The position numbers were made by a program, and so were the translations under genes. DNA of 25,395 nt, taken from CAYLMG01 sp964493425 (lineage in GTDB: Bacteria; Planctomycetota; Phycisphaerae; Sedimentisphaerales; Anaerobacaceae). Of this stretch, positions 13,467 to 23,526 are shown one piece after another. The stretch is from contig CAZBMW010000029.1 in assembly GCA_964493425.1 (NCBI GenBank), positions 1-25,395 on the forward strand. The letters run 5' to 3'. Position 1 is the first letter of the stretch. Each line of letters starts with the position of its first letter. A model generated the notes under the pieces. The model had not been told where the DNA came from, did not search any database, and saw only the letters and a list, made by a program, of their open reading frames with translations.

Positions 13467-16400
13467 ATGGCGGTTCAATTTATTCTCGGAAGAAGCGGTA
13501 CAGGCAAAAGCAGCTACTGCATAGACTCCATAGCCAAAGCTCTGCAGGAGCCAAAAGACCGCCAGAAGCTGATTTTTCTCGTTCCTGAGCAGGCGACCTA
13601 CCAGGCCGAGCGGGCAATACTTTCCGTCGGCTTCGCCGGTAGGCGAGCAAATAAGCAGCCCAGCGGCTATCACAGCCCCAATCCTTCACAGCCGGCTGTT
13701 TTAAACAAAACCCAGGGCTTGAATGTGCTTTCTTTTGACAGGCTTCAGTACCTGCTGCTGGGCAAAAACACCGCCCGGCCGAGACTTTCAAAAATCGGAC
13801 GGCAGATGGTTATTAGCAGAATTCTCGCCGAGCATAAAAGCAGGTTGAAACTTTTCAGCCAATCGGCTGCCTTCGCCGGTTTCAGCAGGCAGATGGAGCA
13901 GACTATCGCTGAGCTTCAGGCCTATGCCAAGCAGCCCGAAGATATCGACGAGCTTATTGCCGCTCTCCAAAAAGATGAATTTGCCAGCTTTTCCGCACTG
14001 AGGTTTACCGATATAGCCTTGATTTTAAATGAGTACCTGCAGTTTGTGCAGGGCAGATTTCTTGACCCTGAAATGCAGTTGAATCTCGCCCGGCGGACAG
14101 TGGCCGGTTCGCAGTTTTTTGATGGTGCTGAGATTTGGGTTGACGGCTTCGCAGGCTTTACTACAAGTGAGCTGGCGATACTTACAGAGCTTCTCAAAAA
14201 GGCATCCGAAGCACATATCGCTTTGTGTCTGGACCCGAAAGAGGTTAACCTTAAGAAGCCGCTTGGCGGCACAGCCCTGAAGCTCGGCCTGTTTAATCCT
14301 ACGCAAAAGACTTACGCCGATATTCTTGAAATAGTCAAAGCCTGCAAGCTCAATCTGGCGGAGCCTCTTATTTTGACCGACGCCCTCAGATTTAATAACT
14401 CTGTCGCGCTCGGCCATATCGAGAAAAATATCTTCGAAGCAAGTGTGGACAGGATTTCAGCTAAGGAAGCTCTTAATGTAGTTGTCGCGCCGGATCGAAG
14501 GGTGGAAGCACGATTTGTAGCAGGGAAAATAGTCGAGCTTGTCCGCCGAAAAGGCCTGCGCTACCGTGACATTGCGGTAATAGCTGCCGATTTGAGTAGC
14601 TATGAACATTATATCAGGGCTTACTTCAAAGATTATAATATTCCCTTTTTCATCGATAGCAGACAGTCGCTTCGCCATCATCCCGCTGTCACTTTTTTAA
14701 GCTCGGCCCTTAGGGCGGCAGCCGGCGGTTTTGCGAACAGCGATATTTTCGAATATCTCAAAAGCGGACTTGTCCCTATTGACAGTTTCGACGTCGATTT
14801 ACTTGAGAACTACTGTCTGGCATTCGGCATAGCCGGCAGGGACTGGATGAATACTGCAAAATGGAATTTTGATGACGATAAAGAGCCCCTTTTCAATGAG
14901 GAGCACATAAACAAGATTCGCAATAATGCAATTAAGCCTCTAATCAAGCTGCGCGATAAGCTCAATTCGGCTCAGGGCAACAAGCCGGCGAAAATCAGCC
15001 CTGAGCAGTTTACTAAAATCATTTTCTCCTTTTTAGATGAAATGCAGTTCAACCGAACAATTCAAACCTTTATTGACGAAGCGGCTGAGCGAAAAGATTT
15101 CACAGCCGCTGATGAGCATCGTCAGTTCTATGACGGCCTTGTGGATATATTCGACGAGCTGTGCGAGGCTTTTACAGGTTTTAAGCTAAGCTGTGATGTT
15201 TATATCTCCATAATCGAGGACGCCTTTTCGCAGCTCAGCCTTGCGTTGATTCCGCCCGCGCTTGATGAGGTTCTTATCGGCTCGATTGAGCGAAGCCGGC
15301 ATCCGGATTTGAAGGCGGTCTTTCTTATAGGTACGACGCAGAGGGATTTTCCGATGCCTGTAAGTTTCTCAGGTATCTTGACCGATGAGGACAGGCTCGC
15401 TGCCGAAGCTGCCCGATTCGAGCTGGCGGCGTCAACGGCTAAAGACCTTCTGCAGCGACAGTACCTCGCCTATATTGCTTTTACCAGGCCGAGCGAATTT
15501 TTGTGCATCAGTTATCCTGCCGTTGACGAGAAGGCCAGGCCGGTTGTGCGTTCGCAGTTTATTGATGATATTGAATCGTTGTTCGACGATGTTTCTGAGC
15601 AACCGGTTGCTTTGCACGACTGGTCGGTAAGTCTTGACGATTCTGCGCCGATTGATATCGACGGGATTTATACGCAAAGCGAGCTTGCCGATTTCCTTTG
15701 TATGCGGGCTGGCGGCGATAGTCAAATCACTACAATCATCGAACAATTGTGTGAAGATGGCCAGTTTGCTGAAATAGCTTCTTTCGTTCGAAAGGCCCTT
15801 GAATACGATAACAAGGCAAAGCTTGACAAAACTGTCTCGAAACAGCTTTTCGGCCCGGTCCTGCAAAGCTCAGCATCAAGGCTGAGCACCTTTGCGCAGT
15901 GCCCCTATAAATATTTTGCCCGATATGTGCTTGCCCTTGCTGAGCGGAAGGAATCGAGATTTGAGCCGCTGGATATCGGCAGGTTTTATCATCAGGTTCT
16001 TGATAAGGTTCTCAAAGAGCTAAAGGAAAGCTCTGAGGATTTTGCGACGGTCCCGAATGAGCGGCTCATAGAAGTTTTGAAGCAGGTGATTGCTCAGGTT
16101 ATCGAGTCGGATTCATCTCTCAAAGGTTTTTGCCGGCATAGTAAACACAACACTTTTATTGTCGCATCAGCCTGTGAAGTTCTCCAGGACTTCCTGCCTG
16201 CAGTCTCGCGGATGGTTCGAGCCGGCGAGTTTAGACCTGTTCTGTCGGAGCTTTGGTTCGGCGGCGAAGAAAAGGAAAACGAGTTTAAGATTACGTTTGG
16301 CGGCAAACGCGCTGTTTCATTAGCGGGCAGGATTGACAGGATTGATGTCACTGAGACTGATACCGGCTGCTCCGCCGTCATTTTCGATTATAAGCGAAGC

Positions 16401-16946
16401 TTTGCTGCCTTTAGCTGGTCAAGGTTCTATCACGGCCTGGATATGCAGCTTCCCATTTATATGCTCGCAGTCCGCAGTTCGAAGCTGCCCGCTCTTGCTG
16501 GCTGCGATATTGCCGGGGCTTTCTATATACCCGTTGAAACTAAACTCCGGCCGTCTGAAAAACAGAGCAAAGACAGTTTCAATTACAAAAGCAGCGGCCT
16601 GTTTAACGGCGAATTCGCTTTTCTGCTGGATAGCCAGGCAGCGGCAAACAGCAAGTTTTACAATTTTTATGTCACTAAAGACGGCAGCCCCTACGGCAGC
16701 TATAACAACAGGGGAGCGTTAAAGCCTGAAGATTTTCAAAGAGTTCTGAAATATTGCGAGAAAAAAATAGCCGAAATTGCACAGGCAATAACAACAGGCT
16801 GCATCGATGTAAAACCATTTAAACTTGGCAGTGCTTCTGCGTGTACTTTTTGTGAGTATAAATCGGTGTGCAGGCGAGATTGGCATTTAAATGATTACAA
16901 TTCTTTACAGCCGAAAACGAAATTGGACGTGCTTGGTGAGGTTTAG
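13467..16946 (+). CDS. addB: AddB-type helicase-nuclease subunit (PD-(D/E)XK, Fe-S)
   Basis: The 1159-residue protein is the B subunit of an AddAB helicase-nuclease that resects double-strand breaks for RecA-dependent repair. A Walker A motif, GRSGTGKS, is near the N-terminus (about 8-15). The C-terminal nuclease has GRIDRID with Asp957 and FDYKRS with Asp974 and Lys976. Four cysteines in the AddB iron-sulfur arrangement surround it: Cys812 (QCPYKYF), Cys1126, Cys1129 and Cys1135 (CTFCEYKSVC). Other helicase motifs are not obvious, as is usual for AddB. ATG 13467 is chosen over GTG 13458 because AGG at 13456-13458 lies 8 nt upstream and the family begins right before the Walker strand. addA follows after 6 nt. 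Confidence 0.9.
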   Translation: MAVQFILGRSGTGKSSYCIDSIAKALQEPKDRQKLIFLVPEQATYQAERAILSVGFAGRRANKQPSGYHSPNPSQPAVLNKTQGLNVLSFDRLQYLLLGKNTARPRLSKIGRQMVISRILAEHKSRLKLFSQSAAFAGFSRQMEQTIAELQAYAKQPEDIDELIAALQKDEFASFSALRFTDIALILNEYLQFVQGRFLDPEMQLNLARRTVAGSQFFDGAEIWVDGFAGFTTSELAILTELLKKASEAHIALCLDPKEVNLKKPLGGTALKLGLFNPTQKTYADILEIVKACKLNLAEPLILTDALRFNNSVALGHIEKNIFEASVDRISAKEALNVVVAPDRRVEARFVAGKIVELVRRKGLRYRDIAVIAADLSSYEHYIRAYFKDYNIPFFIDSRQSLRHHPAVTFLSSALRAAAGGFANSDIFEYLKSGLVPIDSFDVDLLENYCLAFGIAGRDWMNTAKWNFDDDKEPLFNEEHINKIRNNAIKPLIKLRDKLNSAQGNKPAKISPEQFTKIIFSFLDEMQFNRTIQTFIDEAAERKDFTAADEHRQFYDGLVDIFDELCEAFTGFKLSCDVYISIIEDAFSQLSLALIPPALDEVLIGSIERSRHPDLKAVFLIGTTQRDFPMPVSFSGILTDEDRLAAEAARFELAASTAKDLLQRQYLAYIAFTRPSEFLCISYPAVDEKARPVVRSQFIDDIESLFDDVSEQPVALHDWSVSLDDSAPIDIDGIYTQSELADFLCMRAGGDSQITTIIEQLCEDGQFAEIASFVRKALEYDNKAKLDKTVSKQLFGPVLQSSASRLSTFAQCPYKYFARYVLALAERKESRFEPLDIGRFYHQVLDKVLKELKESSEDFATVPNERLIEVLKQVIAQVIESDSSLKGFCRHSKHNTFIVASACEVLQDFLPAVSRMVRAGEFRPVLSELWFGGEEKENEFKITFGGKRAVSLAGRIDRIDVTETDTGCSAVIFDYKRSFAAFSWSRFYHGLDMQLPIYMLAVRSSKLPALAGCDIAGAFYIPVETKLRPSEKQSKDSFNYKSSGLFNGEFAFLLDSQAAANSKFYNFYVTKDGSPYGSYNNRGALKPEDFQRVLKYCEKKIAEIAQAITTGCIDVKPFKLGSASACTFCEYKSVCRRDWHLNDYNSLQPKTKLDVLGEV

Positions 16947-16952
16947 TACCTG

Positions 16953-19900
16953 ATGGCGGAGCGAAAAATAAAATGGACAGCACAACAGCGGCTTGCAATC
17001 AGCCGCCGGGGAAGTGACGTGCTTGTAACCGCTTCCGCAGGCACCGGCAAGACGGCTGTTCTTAGCGGCCGGTGCGTTGATATCGTCTCGGATGAAGAAA
17101 CCTCACCGAGTATCAGTAATATGCTTGTGCTCACCTTTACCGATGCAGCCGCCGAGCAGATGCAGCAGCGAATAAGAGAGCAGCTAAAAGCCCAGCTTGC
17201 AAAAGACAGAAAAAATACGCATCTTTTGACCGAGCTTACACTGCTGGCAGGTGCCGATATAAGTACCATCCATTCGTTCTGCAAAAGGCTGATAACCGAA
17301 TATTTTTATCAGCTTGACATTGACCCGAACTTTCGCGTGATTGATTCCGACGAGCAGACGCTGCTTAAGTTCGAGGCTCTTGAAAAAACCTTAGAGTGGG
17401 CTTGGGGCCAGGAGAATCTGCAGGCCGGACTCGATAAGCTTTTTTACGCCCGAGACCTGCGCCCTAACGGAAGACTCGCTGCAGGGATTATTTCCATCAG
17501 CGATTTTCTTGATAGTATTCTATGGCGGCGGAGCTGGTACGAAAAAGCTCTTTTTTTGTCACGGGCAGCCAATCCCTTCGAAACCGAGCTTGGCAAAGAA
17601 CAAAAAAAGGTTATCGAAGAAAAGCTCTCCTTTATTCTCAACCAGCTCAGTTTTGCCAAAAGGCTCTACGAATCTCGTTCCGGCTGTACCGGCTGGCCGG
17701 TAGACTCGCAAAAGCTTTTTGCAGAACGGCTCCAAAAATCCATCGAGTCGCTCAAAGCAGGCGACTGGAGCAATTTCTCCGCTCAGCTAATAGATTTCGA
17801 CAAGCCCAGAGTTTACAAGCCGAAAGATGTCGATGAGACAATCGCTGAGCTGTTTGCCAACGTAATTAAAAATTCTCTCGAGCAATTCGTTGCTCTTTCG
17901 CAGTTTGCATTGTTGAATCCAGATTACCTCGACAGGACAAACGCCTCCGTTAGTTCGGCGGCCGGGGCTGCTGTTGAGCTTGTCAGGCAATTCGACCGCC
18001 TCTACAGCGACGCCAAGCAGGCTGTGAACTGTATGGATTTTGCAGACCTCGAGCATTATGCGCTCAGGCTGTTGGCTGAGCCTGACGATTCAGCCGATGA
18101 AATCAAACCATCCGAAACTGCACTGTCACTTCGAAGAAAGTATCGCTATATCTTTGTAGACGAGTATCAGGATATCAATCCCGTTCAGGAAGCAATTATT
18201 AAAACCCTTAGTAGTGGTGATAATGTCTTTGTTGTCGGTGACATCAAGCAGAGTATCTATGCCTTTCGCGGTGCCGAGCCGAAGATTTTTCTCGGCCAGC
18301 TCACTCCTGCCTCGATTGACCCCACCGAGCTTTCTAAACCTTTACGTGTTGACCTCAACGCCAACTTCCGCTCGGCTGGCGGCATCCTGAATTTTGTTAA
18401 CAGGCTTTTCAGCAGGATAATGACAAGGGACTCTGCGGACATTGATTATGACAGCTCGGCCTTTTTGAAGCCGGCCTCCGAAAGACCGACCTCCGACAAA
18501 GCAGCCGCCGTTGAGCTTCATATCATCGACAGGGACGACAGGCAAAACGAATCGCAGCAGGATGAGGACGAATCAATTGAAGAAGACCGGGCTGACTTCG
18601 CGTCTCTGCGGAAGTGCCAGGCTGCCTTGATAGCTCAGCGCATAAAACAGATGGTCGGTACCGAATCCGGAAAAGCTGCCTTGCAAATCTATGACGAGCA
18701 GAAAGACTGTATGCGTGACGTCGAATACGGTGACATCGTCGTTTTGATGCGCTCGCCGGCCAAAAGAATAAATGATTACGTGCAGATACTGCGACTTTCA
18801 GGCATTCCCGTAAGCAGCGCCGGCTTTGCCGGCTATTTCGAGGCGACTGAGGTGAGCGATATGATGTGCCTGTTAAAAGTTCTTGATAATCCTCAGCGTG
18901 ACATCGAGCTGGCTGCCGTGCTGCGAAGCCCGATTTTTAATGTCACCGACACCGAGCTTGCCAAAATCAGGATACACGAACAAAACCTGCAGCAGTGCGG
19001 AAGTTTTTACGATTGTGTGGCGGCGTATGTCGAAAGCGGAGAGGATTCCGCACTGTCGGCAAAGCTCAAAGAAACCCTGCTGCAAATCGAAGCCTGGCGG
19101 AATTGCGCGCGAGCAGGCAATCTTGCCGACTTGCTCTGGCAGATATATCGCAAGAGCAGCCTGTTATCATTTGTCTCGGCGCTTCCGGACGGCCGCCTTC
19201 GCAGGGCAAATCTGCTCAAATTGCACGACAGAGCGATACAGTTCGAGGCTTTTGCCAGCAGCCGACAGAGCGTCTCGCTCAGCCGCTTTGTTGAATTTAT
19301 TGAAAGGCTCGAACAGGTAGGAGCCGAATGGACACTCGCAGAGCCGCTAAGCCTGCGCGAAAACGCCGTAACAATCACAAGCATTCACAAAAGCAAAGGG
19401 CTGGAATTCCCCGTAGTAATTGTCGCTGAGCTCGATAACAGGTTCAACATAACCGAGTTGAGCCGGGAATTCATCACCGATGCGAATCTTACCCTCGGAC
19501 TTGAGATAATTGATAAAGCAACGAATTCGAAATTAACCTCGCTCGCTCACCAGGTCATCGCCGAGAAAAAGCTGCGTACCGCTTTGGCTGAGGAGATGAG
19601 GATACTTTACGTTGCCGCTACGCGAGCAAAGGACAAATTGATTTTAGCCGGTTGTAGAGGCGTAAAGCACTGCCGAGATATCGTTCTGCGGGGTTTTTTC
19701 TCCGCCTCCGAGAAAGCAAGCGGCCAGCTTCGATGCTGCAATAGTTTTTTAGACTGGATTCTTTATGCTCTCGCCGACCGGAAGAATCTGAACGAAGCTT
19801 TTGAAATCGGCTTTGTTGATGAGTCCGTCGATGACAGCCTGTTCGATTTCAAAATTTACGGTCACGATGAGCTTGAAGAACTTTCAGATTATGTAGAGTC

Positions 19901-20660
19901 TTTGCGTTTCGGCAGAATAGAGAAACCGAAAGTGACAAAAACAAAATCAGTTTCACAGCAGAGAATTCTCAAGCAGCTCAAGGAAAATATCGATAGGCGG
20001 TATCGATATGAACCGGCCACAATTCTGCCCGCCAAGCGCACCGTAACTCAGCTTACCCACAGCAGCGATGAATTCGCAATCTTTGAGCATTCAAGACCTT
20101 TCGAGCGAAAGCCAGTCGCTTCTCTGCCGGCATCCTTTGCTGGCCGAACCGATAGTCGTATTATCGGCACAGCCGTTCACCTTTTGATTTCCAGCCTTGA
20201 TTTAACCGCTCCCGTTACGAAACAATCGATTGAGCAGACGAAGGAGAAACTCTTGAAAGCGGAAGCTATAAGCAAAACTGTTGCTGATAGTATTGATGCT
20301 GAACCAATTGTCAGCTTTTTCAAAAGTCAGCCGGGACGATTGGCAACCGAAGAAGGTAATATCGTCTGGCGGGAGTGGCCCTTCACCTTCGCCTTGCCTG
20401 TCTCGCAAATCGGCGATTCGGGCGACGAAACAATGGTCGTACAGGGTATAATAGATATGCTGATTGTAACGGCTGGGGGGATTACAATAGTGGATTTTAA
20501 GACCGACAGAATCGACGCCAGCCGAGCAAAAGAGCGGGCAGAGCTTTATCGAAGCCAGCTTGAGCTTTATGCAAAAGCCGCCGAGAGCATTCTCAAAAAG
20601 ACTGTGCTCGCCGAATGGCTGTACTTTCTCAATTGTGATATCGCGGTCGAAATCAGGTAA
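16953..20660 (+). CDS. addA: AddA-type helicase-nuclease subunit (UvrD-like plus nuclease)
   Basis: The 1235-residue partner of AddB contains a full superfamily 1A helicase and a C-terminal nuclease. Walker A is ASAGTGKT (27-34). Motif II is DEYQD (403-407), motif III GDIKQSIYAFRG (from 429), motif V SIHKSKGLEFP (from 810), and motif VI VAATRAKDKL with Arg891. The nuclease has His1076 (IIGTAVHLL) and IVDFKTD with Asp1181 and Lys1183. It unwinds and cuts DNA ends in the cytoplasm. The start lies 6 nt past the addB stop, with GGTGAGG in the end of addB as the likely ribosome binding site, so translation is probably coupled. Length is close to Bacillus AddA. Confidence 0.94.
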   Translation: MAERKIKWTAQQRLAISRRGSDVLVTASAGTGKTAVLSGRCVDIVSDEETSPSISNMLVLTFTDAAAEQMQQRIREQLKAQLAKDRKNTHLLTELTLLAGADISTIHSFCKRLITEYFYQLDIDPNFRVIDSDEQTLLKFEALEKTLEWAWGQENLQAGLDKLFYARDLRPNGRLAAGIISISDFLDSILWRRSWYEKALFLSRAANPFETELGKEQKKVIEEKLSFILNQLSFAKRLYESRSGCTGWPVDSQKLFAERLQKSIESLKAGDWSNFSAQLIDFDKPRVYKPKDVDETIAELFANVIKNSLEQFVALSQFALLNPDYLDRTNASVSSAAGAAVELVRQFDRLYSDAKQAVNCMDFADLEHYALRLLAEPDDSADEIKPSETALSLRRKYRYIFVDEYQDINPVQEAIIKTLSSGDNVFVVGDIKQSIYAFRGAEPKIFLGQLTPASIDPTELSKPLRVDLNANFRSAGGILNFVNRLFSRIMTRDSADIDYDSSAFLKPASERPTSDKAAAVELHIIDRDDRQNESQQDEDESIEEDRADFASLRKCQAALIAQRIKQMVGTESGKAALQIYDEQKDCMRDVEYGDIVVLMRSPAKRINDYVQILRLSGIPVSSAGFAGYFEATEVSDMMCLLKVLDNPQRDIELAAVLRSPIFNVTDTELAKIRIHEQNLQQCGSFYDCVAAYVESGEDSALSAKLKETLLQIEAWRNCARAGNLADLLWQIYRKSSLLSFVSALPDGRLRRANLLKLHDRAIQFEAFASSRQSVSLSRFVEFIERLEQVGAEWTLAEPLSLRENAVTITSIHKSKGLEFPVVIVAELDNRFNITELSREFITDANLTLGLEIIDKATNSKLTSLAHQVIAEKKLRTALAEEMRILYVAATRAKDKLILAGCRGVKHCRDIVLRGFFSASEKASGQLRCCNSFLDWILYALADRKNLNEAFEIGFVDESVDDSLFDFKIYGHDELEELSDYVESLRFGRIEKPKVTKTKSVSQQRILKQLKENIDRRYRYEPATILPAKRTVTQLTHSSDEFAIFEHSRPFERKPVASLPASFAGRTDSRIIGTAVHLLISSLDLTAPVTKQSIEQTKEKLLKAEAISKTVADSIDAEPIVSFFKSQPGRLATEEGNIVWREWPFTFALPVSQIGDSGDETMVVQGIIDMLIVTAGGITIVDFKTDRIDASRAKERAELYRSQLELYAKAAESILKKTVLAEWLYFLNCDIAVEIR

Positions 20661-20714
20661 ATTTTTCTTGAGTGCTGTTTTTTTGTTTGTACAATGGCAT
20701 TTCTGCAATTTAAG

Positions 20715-20743
20715 TTGCTCCTTAAATAAAACGATGGTTTAAA
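20715..20743 (+). promoter_or_regulatory. Putative promoter of the phosphofructokinase pair
   Basis: TTGCTC (20715-20720) and TTTAAA (20738-20743) are 17 bp apart in the 107-nt gap after addA. The -10 is weak. No terminator hairpin is visible after addA, so read-through is possible. Confidence 0.35.
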
Positions 20744-20767
20744 GATAAAGAACTCGATGGAGACACT

Positions 20768-21985
20768 GTGATTATGACAGATGCACCAAAGGCAAATGCA
20801 GTTATTGGCCAATCCGGCGGACCGACCGGTGTGATAAATGCCTCTCTTGTCGGTGTGATAGAAGAAGTTTGCAAGCACGAAGAGATTGGAAACCTTTACG
20901 GTGCGATACATGCAGTCGATGGCATCGTTGCTGAACAGTTCGTTGACCTGAAACAGCTTTCAGTTCAGGTCCTCGAGGGTATGGCAAGATGTCCCTCTGC
21001 GGCTCTCGGCTCGAGCCGTAAAAAGCCGAAGGAGGAAGATTGCAAACAGATTTTTGATGTCTTTAAAAAGCGTAATGTCAGGTACTTTTATTATATCGGC
21101 GGTAACGATTCTGCTTATGCCGCTCATATTATCAATATGATGGCAGCCGATGTCGGCTACGAGATGCGGGCGTTTCATATACCGAAAACCATCGACAATG
21201 ATTTGCTCGTTACCGACCACTGCCCGGGTTACGGCACAGCGGCAAAGTTTGTGGCCAGTGCACTTATGGGTGATGATTTGGATAACAAGGCACTTCCGGG
21301 TATTAAGGTTGATGTTGTGATGGGAAGACACGCAGGGTTTCTGGCTGCCGCTGCTGCGCTCGGAAGACGGCACGAATCTGATGGGCCGCACCTTATATAT
21401 TTTCCCGAAAAGCCTGTTTCGGAAGAAAGGTTGCTAAGCGATGTTGACACTGTATATAAGAAGTTAAGTAGGTGTGTCATAGCCGTCAGCGAGGGCATAC
21501 GTGATGAAAACGGTAAGACTTGGATAGAGAACATTCTCAAGAAGAGTGAAAAAGACCCTTACGGTAATATTCAGCTTTCCGGTACCGGGGTTCTGGCTGA
21601 TTACATCGCGAGAAAGGTTAAGACAGAAATCAAAGCGAAAAGGGTCAGAGCAGATACCTTTGGTTATCTGCAGAGAAGTTTTGTCGGATTTCAATCGCCG
21701 GTTGATGTTGAAGAGGCCAGAAGTTGCGGCTGGCAGGCTGTTAAGTTCTCGATGAAAGAGCAGAGCGGCTCGGTGGCAATAAAACGAATTGGCAACGGTG
21801 ACAATTACGCCATCGAGCTGTTCAGTACCGAGCTTAAGAATGTCGCCGAAAAGTCGAAGCAAATGCCCGATGAATTCATTAATTCAGAGGGCAACGGGAT
21901 TACGCAAGCCTTTATTGACTACGCAATGCCTCTTACCGGCGGCCTGCCGAGAACATACTTTCTTGGCGACCACCCGAGAGTATAA
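20768..21985 (+). CDS. Phosphofructokinase, probably pyrophosphate-dependent
   Basis: The 405-residue enzyme phosphorylates fructose 6-phosphate to the 1,6-bisphosphate in glycolysis. GQSGGPTGVINAS (14-26) binds the phosphoryl donor. GGND (111-114) stands where ATP enzymes have GGDG, and PKTIDND (139-145) has the lysine typical of pyrophosphate-using enzymes. MGRHAGF (185-191), SEG near 247 and GYLQRSF bind the sugar phosphate. The Asn in GGND is a variant of the usual GGDD, so donor use should be called probable. The start is GTG 20768, 5 nt after GGAG; ATG 20774 is an alternative costing two residues. A second, different phosphofructokinase gene follows after 87 nt. Confidence 0.88.
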   Translation: MIMTDAPKANAVIGQSGGPTGVINASLVGVIEEVCKHEEIGNLYGAIHAVDGIVAEQFVDLKQLSVQVLEGMARCPSAALGSSRKKPKEEDCKQIFDVFKKRNVRYFYYIGGNDSAYAAHIINMMAADVGYEMRAFHIPKTIDNDLLVTDHCPGYGTAAKFVASALMGDDLDNKALPGIKVDVVMGRHAGFLAAAAALGRRHESDGPHLIYFPEKPVSEERLLSDVDTVYKKLSRCVIAVSEGIRDENGKTWIENILKKSEKDPYGNIQLSGTGVLADYIARKVKTEIKAKRVRADTFGYLQRSFVGFQSPVDVEEARSCGWQAVKFSMKEQSGSVAIKRIGNGDNYAIELFSTELKNVAEKSKQMPDEFINSEGNGITQAFIDYAMPLTGGLPRTYFLGDHPRV

Positions 21986-22014
21986 TGGACTTGAAAAAAA
22001 AATTTGTGGTGATA

Positions 22015-22057
22015 GGTTGTCGGCTGTATACAGCAGCCGGTTTGTTGATAACCTTTT
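22015..22057 (+). other. Hairpin between the two phosphofructokinase genes
   Basis: CGGCTG (22021-22026) pairs with CAGCCG (22034-22039) around a TATACAG loop. Outer GGTT (22015-22018) can pair with AACC (22050-22053), which is followed by TTTT. This could attenuate transcription or protect the message between the genes. The stem is short, so the call is weak. Confidence 0.3.
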
Positions 22058-22072
22058 ACAGGCGATAGCGAA

Positions 22073-23395
22073 ATGGAGCATCTCGACTTCACCATTGATT
22101 CACTCGGACAAAGAGCCATAAAATCACCCGTCAAATTGTCAAAAGAGATGGGCGATTATGTGGCCAACTATGTCGATGACACCCAGCGCATCATTTATGA
22201 TATCGAGACAGTCTCGGATGCCGGCAGTTTGAAATTATCTGCAAATCAGCTTGTCGAGCTGGCCGGACCTCGCGAGCTGATTTTTTTTAAACCAGCAGAT
22301 GTGCACGCCGCAGTCGTAACCTGTGGAGGCCTCTGTCCCGGCCTCAATGATGTCATACGCGCTGTTGTGATGTGCCTGTGGTATCGTTATGGCGTAAAGC
22401 GGATTTCCGGTATCAGATACGGCTATCGCGGTTTTCTTCCCGAATTTAATCTTCCTGTTATGCAGCTTTCACCCGAACCGGTTGATGATATTCACTGCAA
22501 AGGCGGTACTATTCTCGGCTCTTCGCGTGGCTATGGTGACAGAACCGCCGAGATTGTTGACAGCCTTGAAAAGATGGGTGTCAATATGCTGTTTACAATC
22601 GGCGGCGACGGTACCCAGAAAGGTGCTCTCAATATCTCGGAGGAGATTAAAAATAGAAAACTTAAAATCGCCGTTGTAGGCGTTCCCAAAACAATTGATA
22701 ATGACCTCAGTTTTGTGCAGAAATCCTTCGGTTTCCAGACGGCCGTATCAAAGGCGGTGGACGCCGTTTCTGCAGCCCACACCGAAGCTCATGGAGCGAT
22801 TAACGGTATTGGCATCGTCAAAGTGATGGGCAGGCAGTCCGGCTTCATCGCCGCTCATACCGCTCTTGCAATCAACGACGTCAATTACGTCCTTGTCCCC
22901 GAGGTGCCTTTTGAGCTTGATGGTGACAAAGGCCTGCTCGCTCATCTTGAAAAAAGATTGAAAAATCGTCATCACGCCGTAATTCTTATCGCCGAAGGTG
23001 CCGGACAAAGTCTTCTGCAAAAGACCGATGCTACCGATGCTTCAGGCAATATTAAGCTGTCTGATATCGGCCTTTTTCTTAAGGACAAGATTACCGAATA
23101 CTTCAAAGAAAAAAATATAGAGATAGCTCTCAAGTACATTGACCCGAGCTATATTATCAGGGCTGCACCCGCGAACTCGGATGATTCGATTTATTGTGAA
23201 AGACTTGGCGTCAACGCCGTGCACGCCGCGATGGCTGGCAAGACCGCCGTTTTGATTAGTCTTATTAACGACCGTTTCGTGCACGTACCTATGAAAATGG
23301 CCGTCTCCAAAAAGAACAATATCGACCCCGACGGCTCACTCTGGCGCGATGTCATCGAAGCCACCGGCCAGCCATTGCTTATGACTAATCCCTGA
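22073..23395 (+). CDS. Phosphofructokinase, probably ATP-dependent (plant/trypanosome-like clade)
   Basis: The 440-residue enzyme belongs to the same superfamily as its upstream neighbour but to a different branch. An N-terminal extension of about 70 residues precedes GGLCPGLND (85-93). IGGDGTQKGA (176-185) has the glycine associated with ATP use, while PKTIDND (205-211) keeps the pyrophosphate-type lysine. That mix is known from ATP-using trypanosomal and plant enzymes. MGRQSGF and SEG-like AEGAGQ elements follow. The ATG has only a weak AGGCGA upstream. With the neighbouring gene it gives the cell two donor specificities for the same step; whether both are active or form a hetero-oligomer cannot be told. 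Confidence 0.88.
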   Translation: MEHLDFTIDSLGQRAIKSPVKLSKEMGDYVANYVDDTQRIIYDIETVSDAGSLKLSANQLVELAGPRELIFFKPADVHAAVVTCGGLCPGLNDVIRAVVMCLWYRYGVKRISGIRYGYRGFLPEFNLPVMQLSPEPVDDIHCKGGTILGSSRGYGDRTAEIVDSLEKMGVNMLFTIGGDGTQKGALNISEEIKNRKLKIAVVGVPKTIDNDLSFVQKSFGFQTAVSKAVDAVSAAHTEAHGAINGIGIVKVMGRQSGFIAAHTALAINDVNYVLVPEVPFELDGDKGLLAHLEKRLKNRHHAVILIAEGAGQSLLQKTDATDASGNIKLSDIGLFLKDKITEYFKEKNIEIALKYIDPSYIIRAAPANSDDSIYCERLGVNAVHAAMAGKTAVLISLINDRFVHVPMKMAVSKKNNIDPDGSLWRDVIEATGQPLLMTNP

Positions 23396-23526
23396 CCTGC
23401 TTTAATTTTACATTCATAATTCTTTTTCTATTACCTGTCCGACAAAAATTCTTCAAAGAGGGATTTAAGATTTGAAATTATTTCTCTAAGTTATCAGTGC
23501 AAAACTTATTAATCCTGTTATCACGT

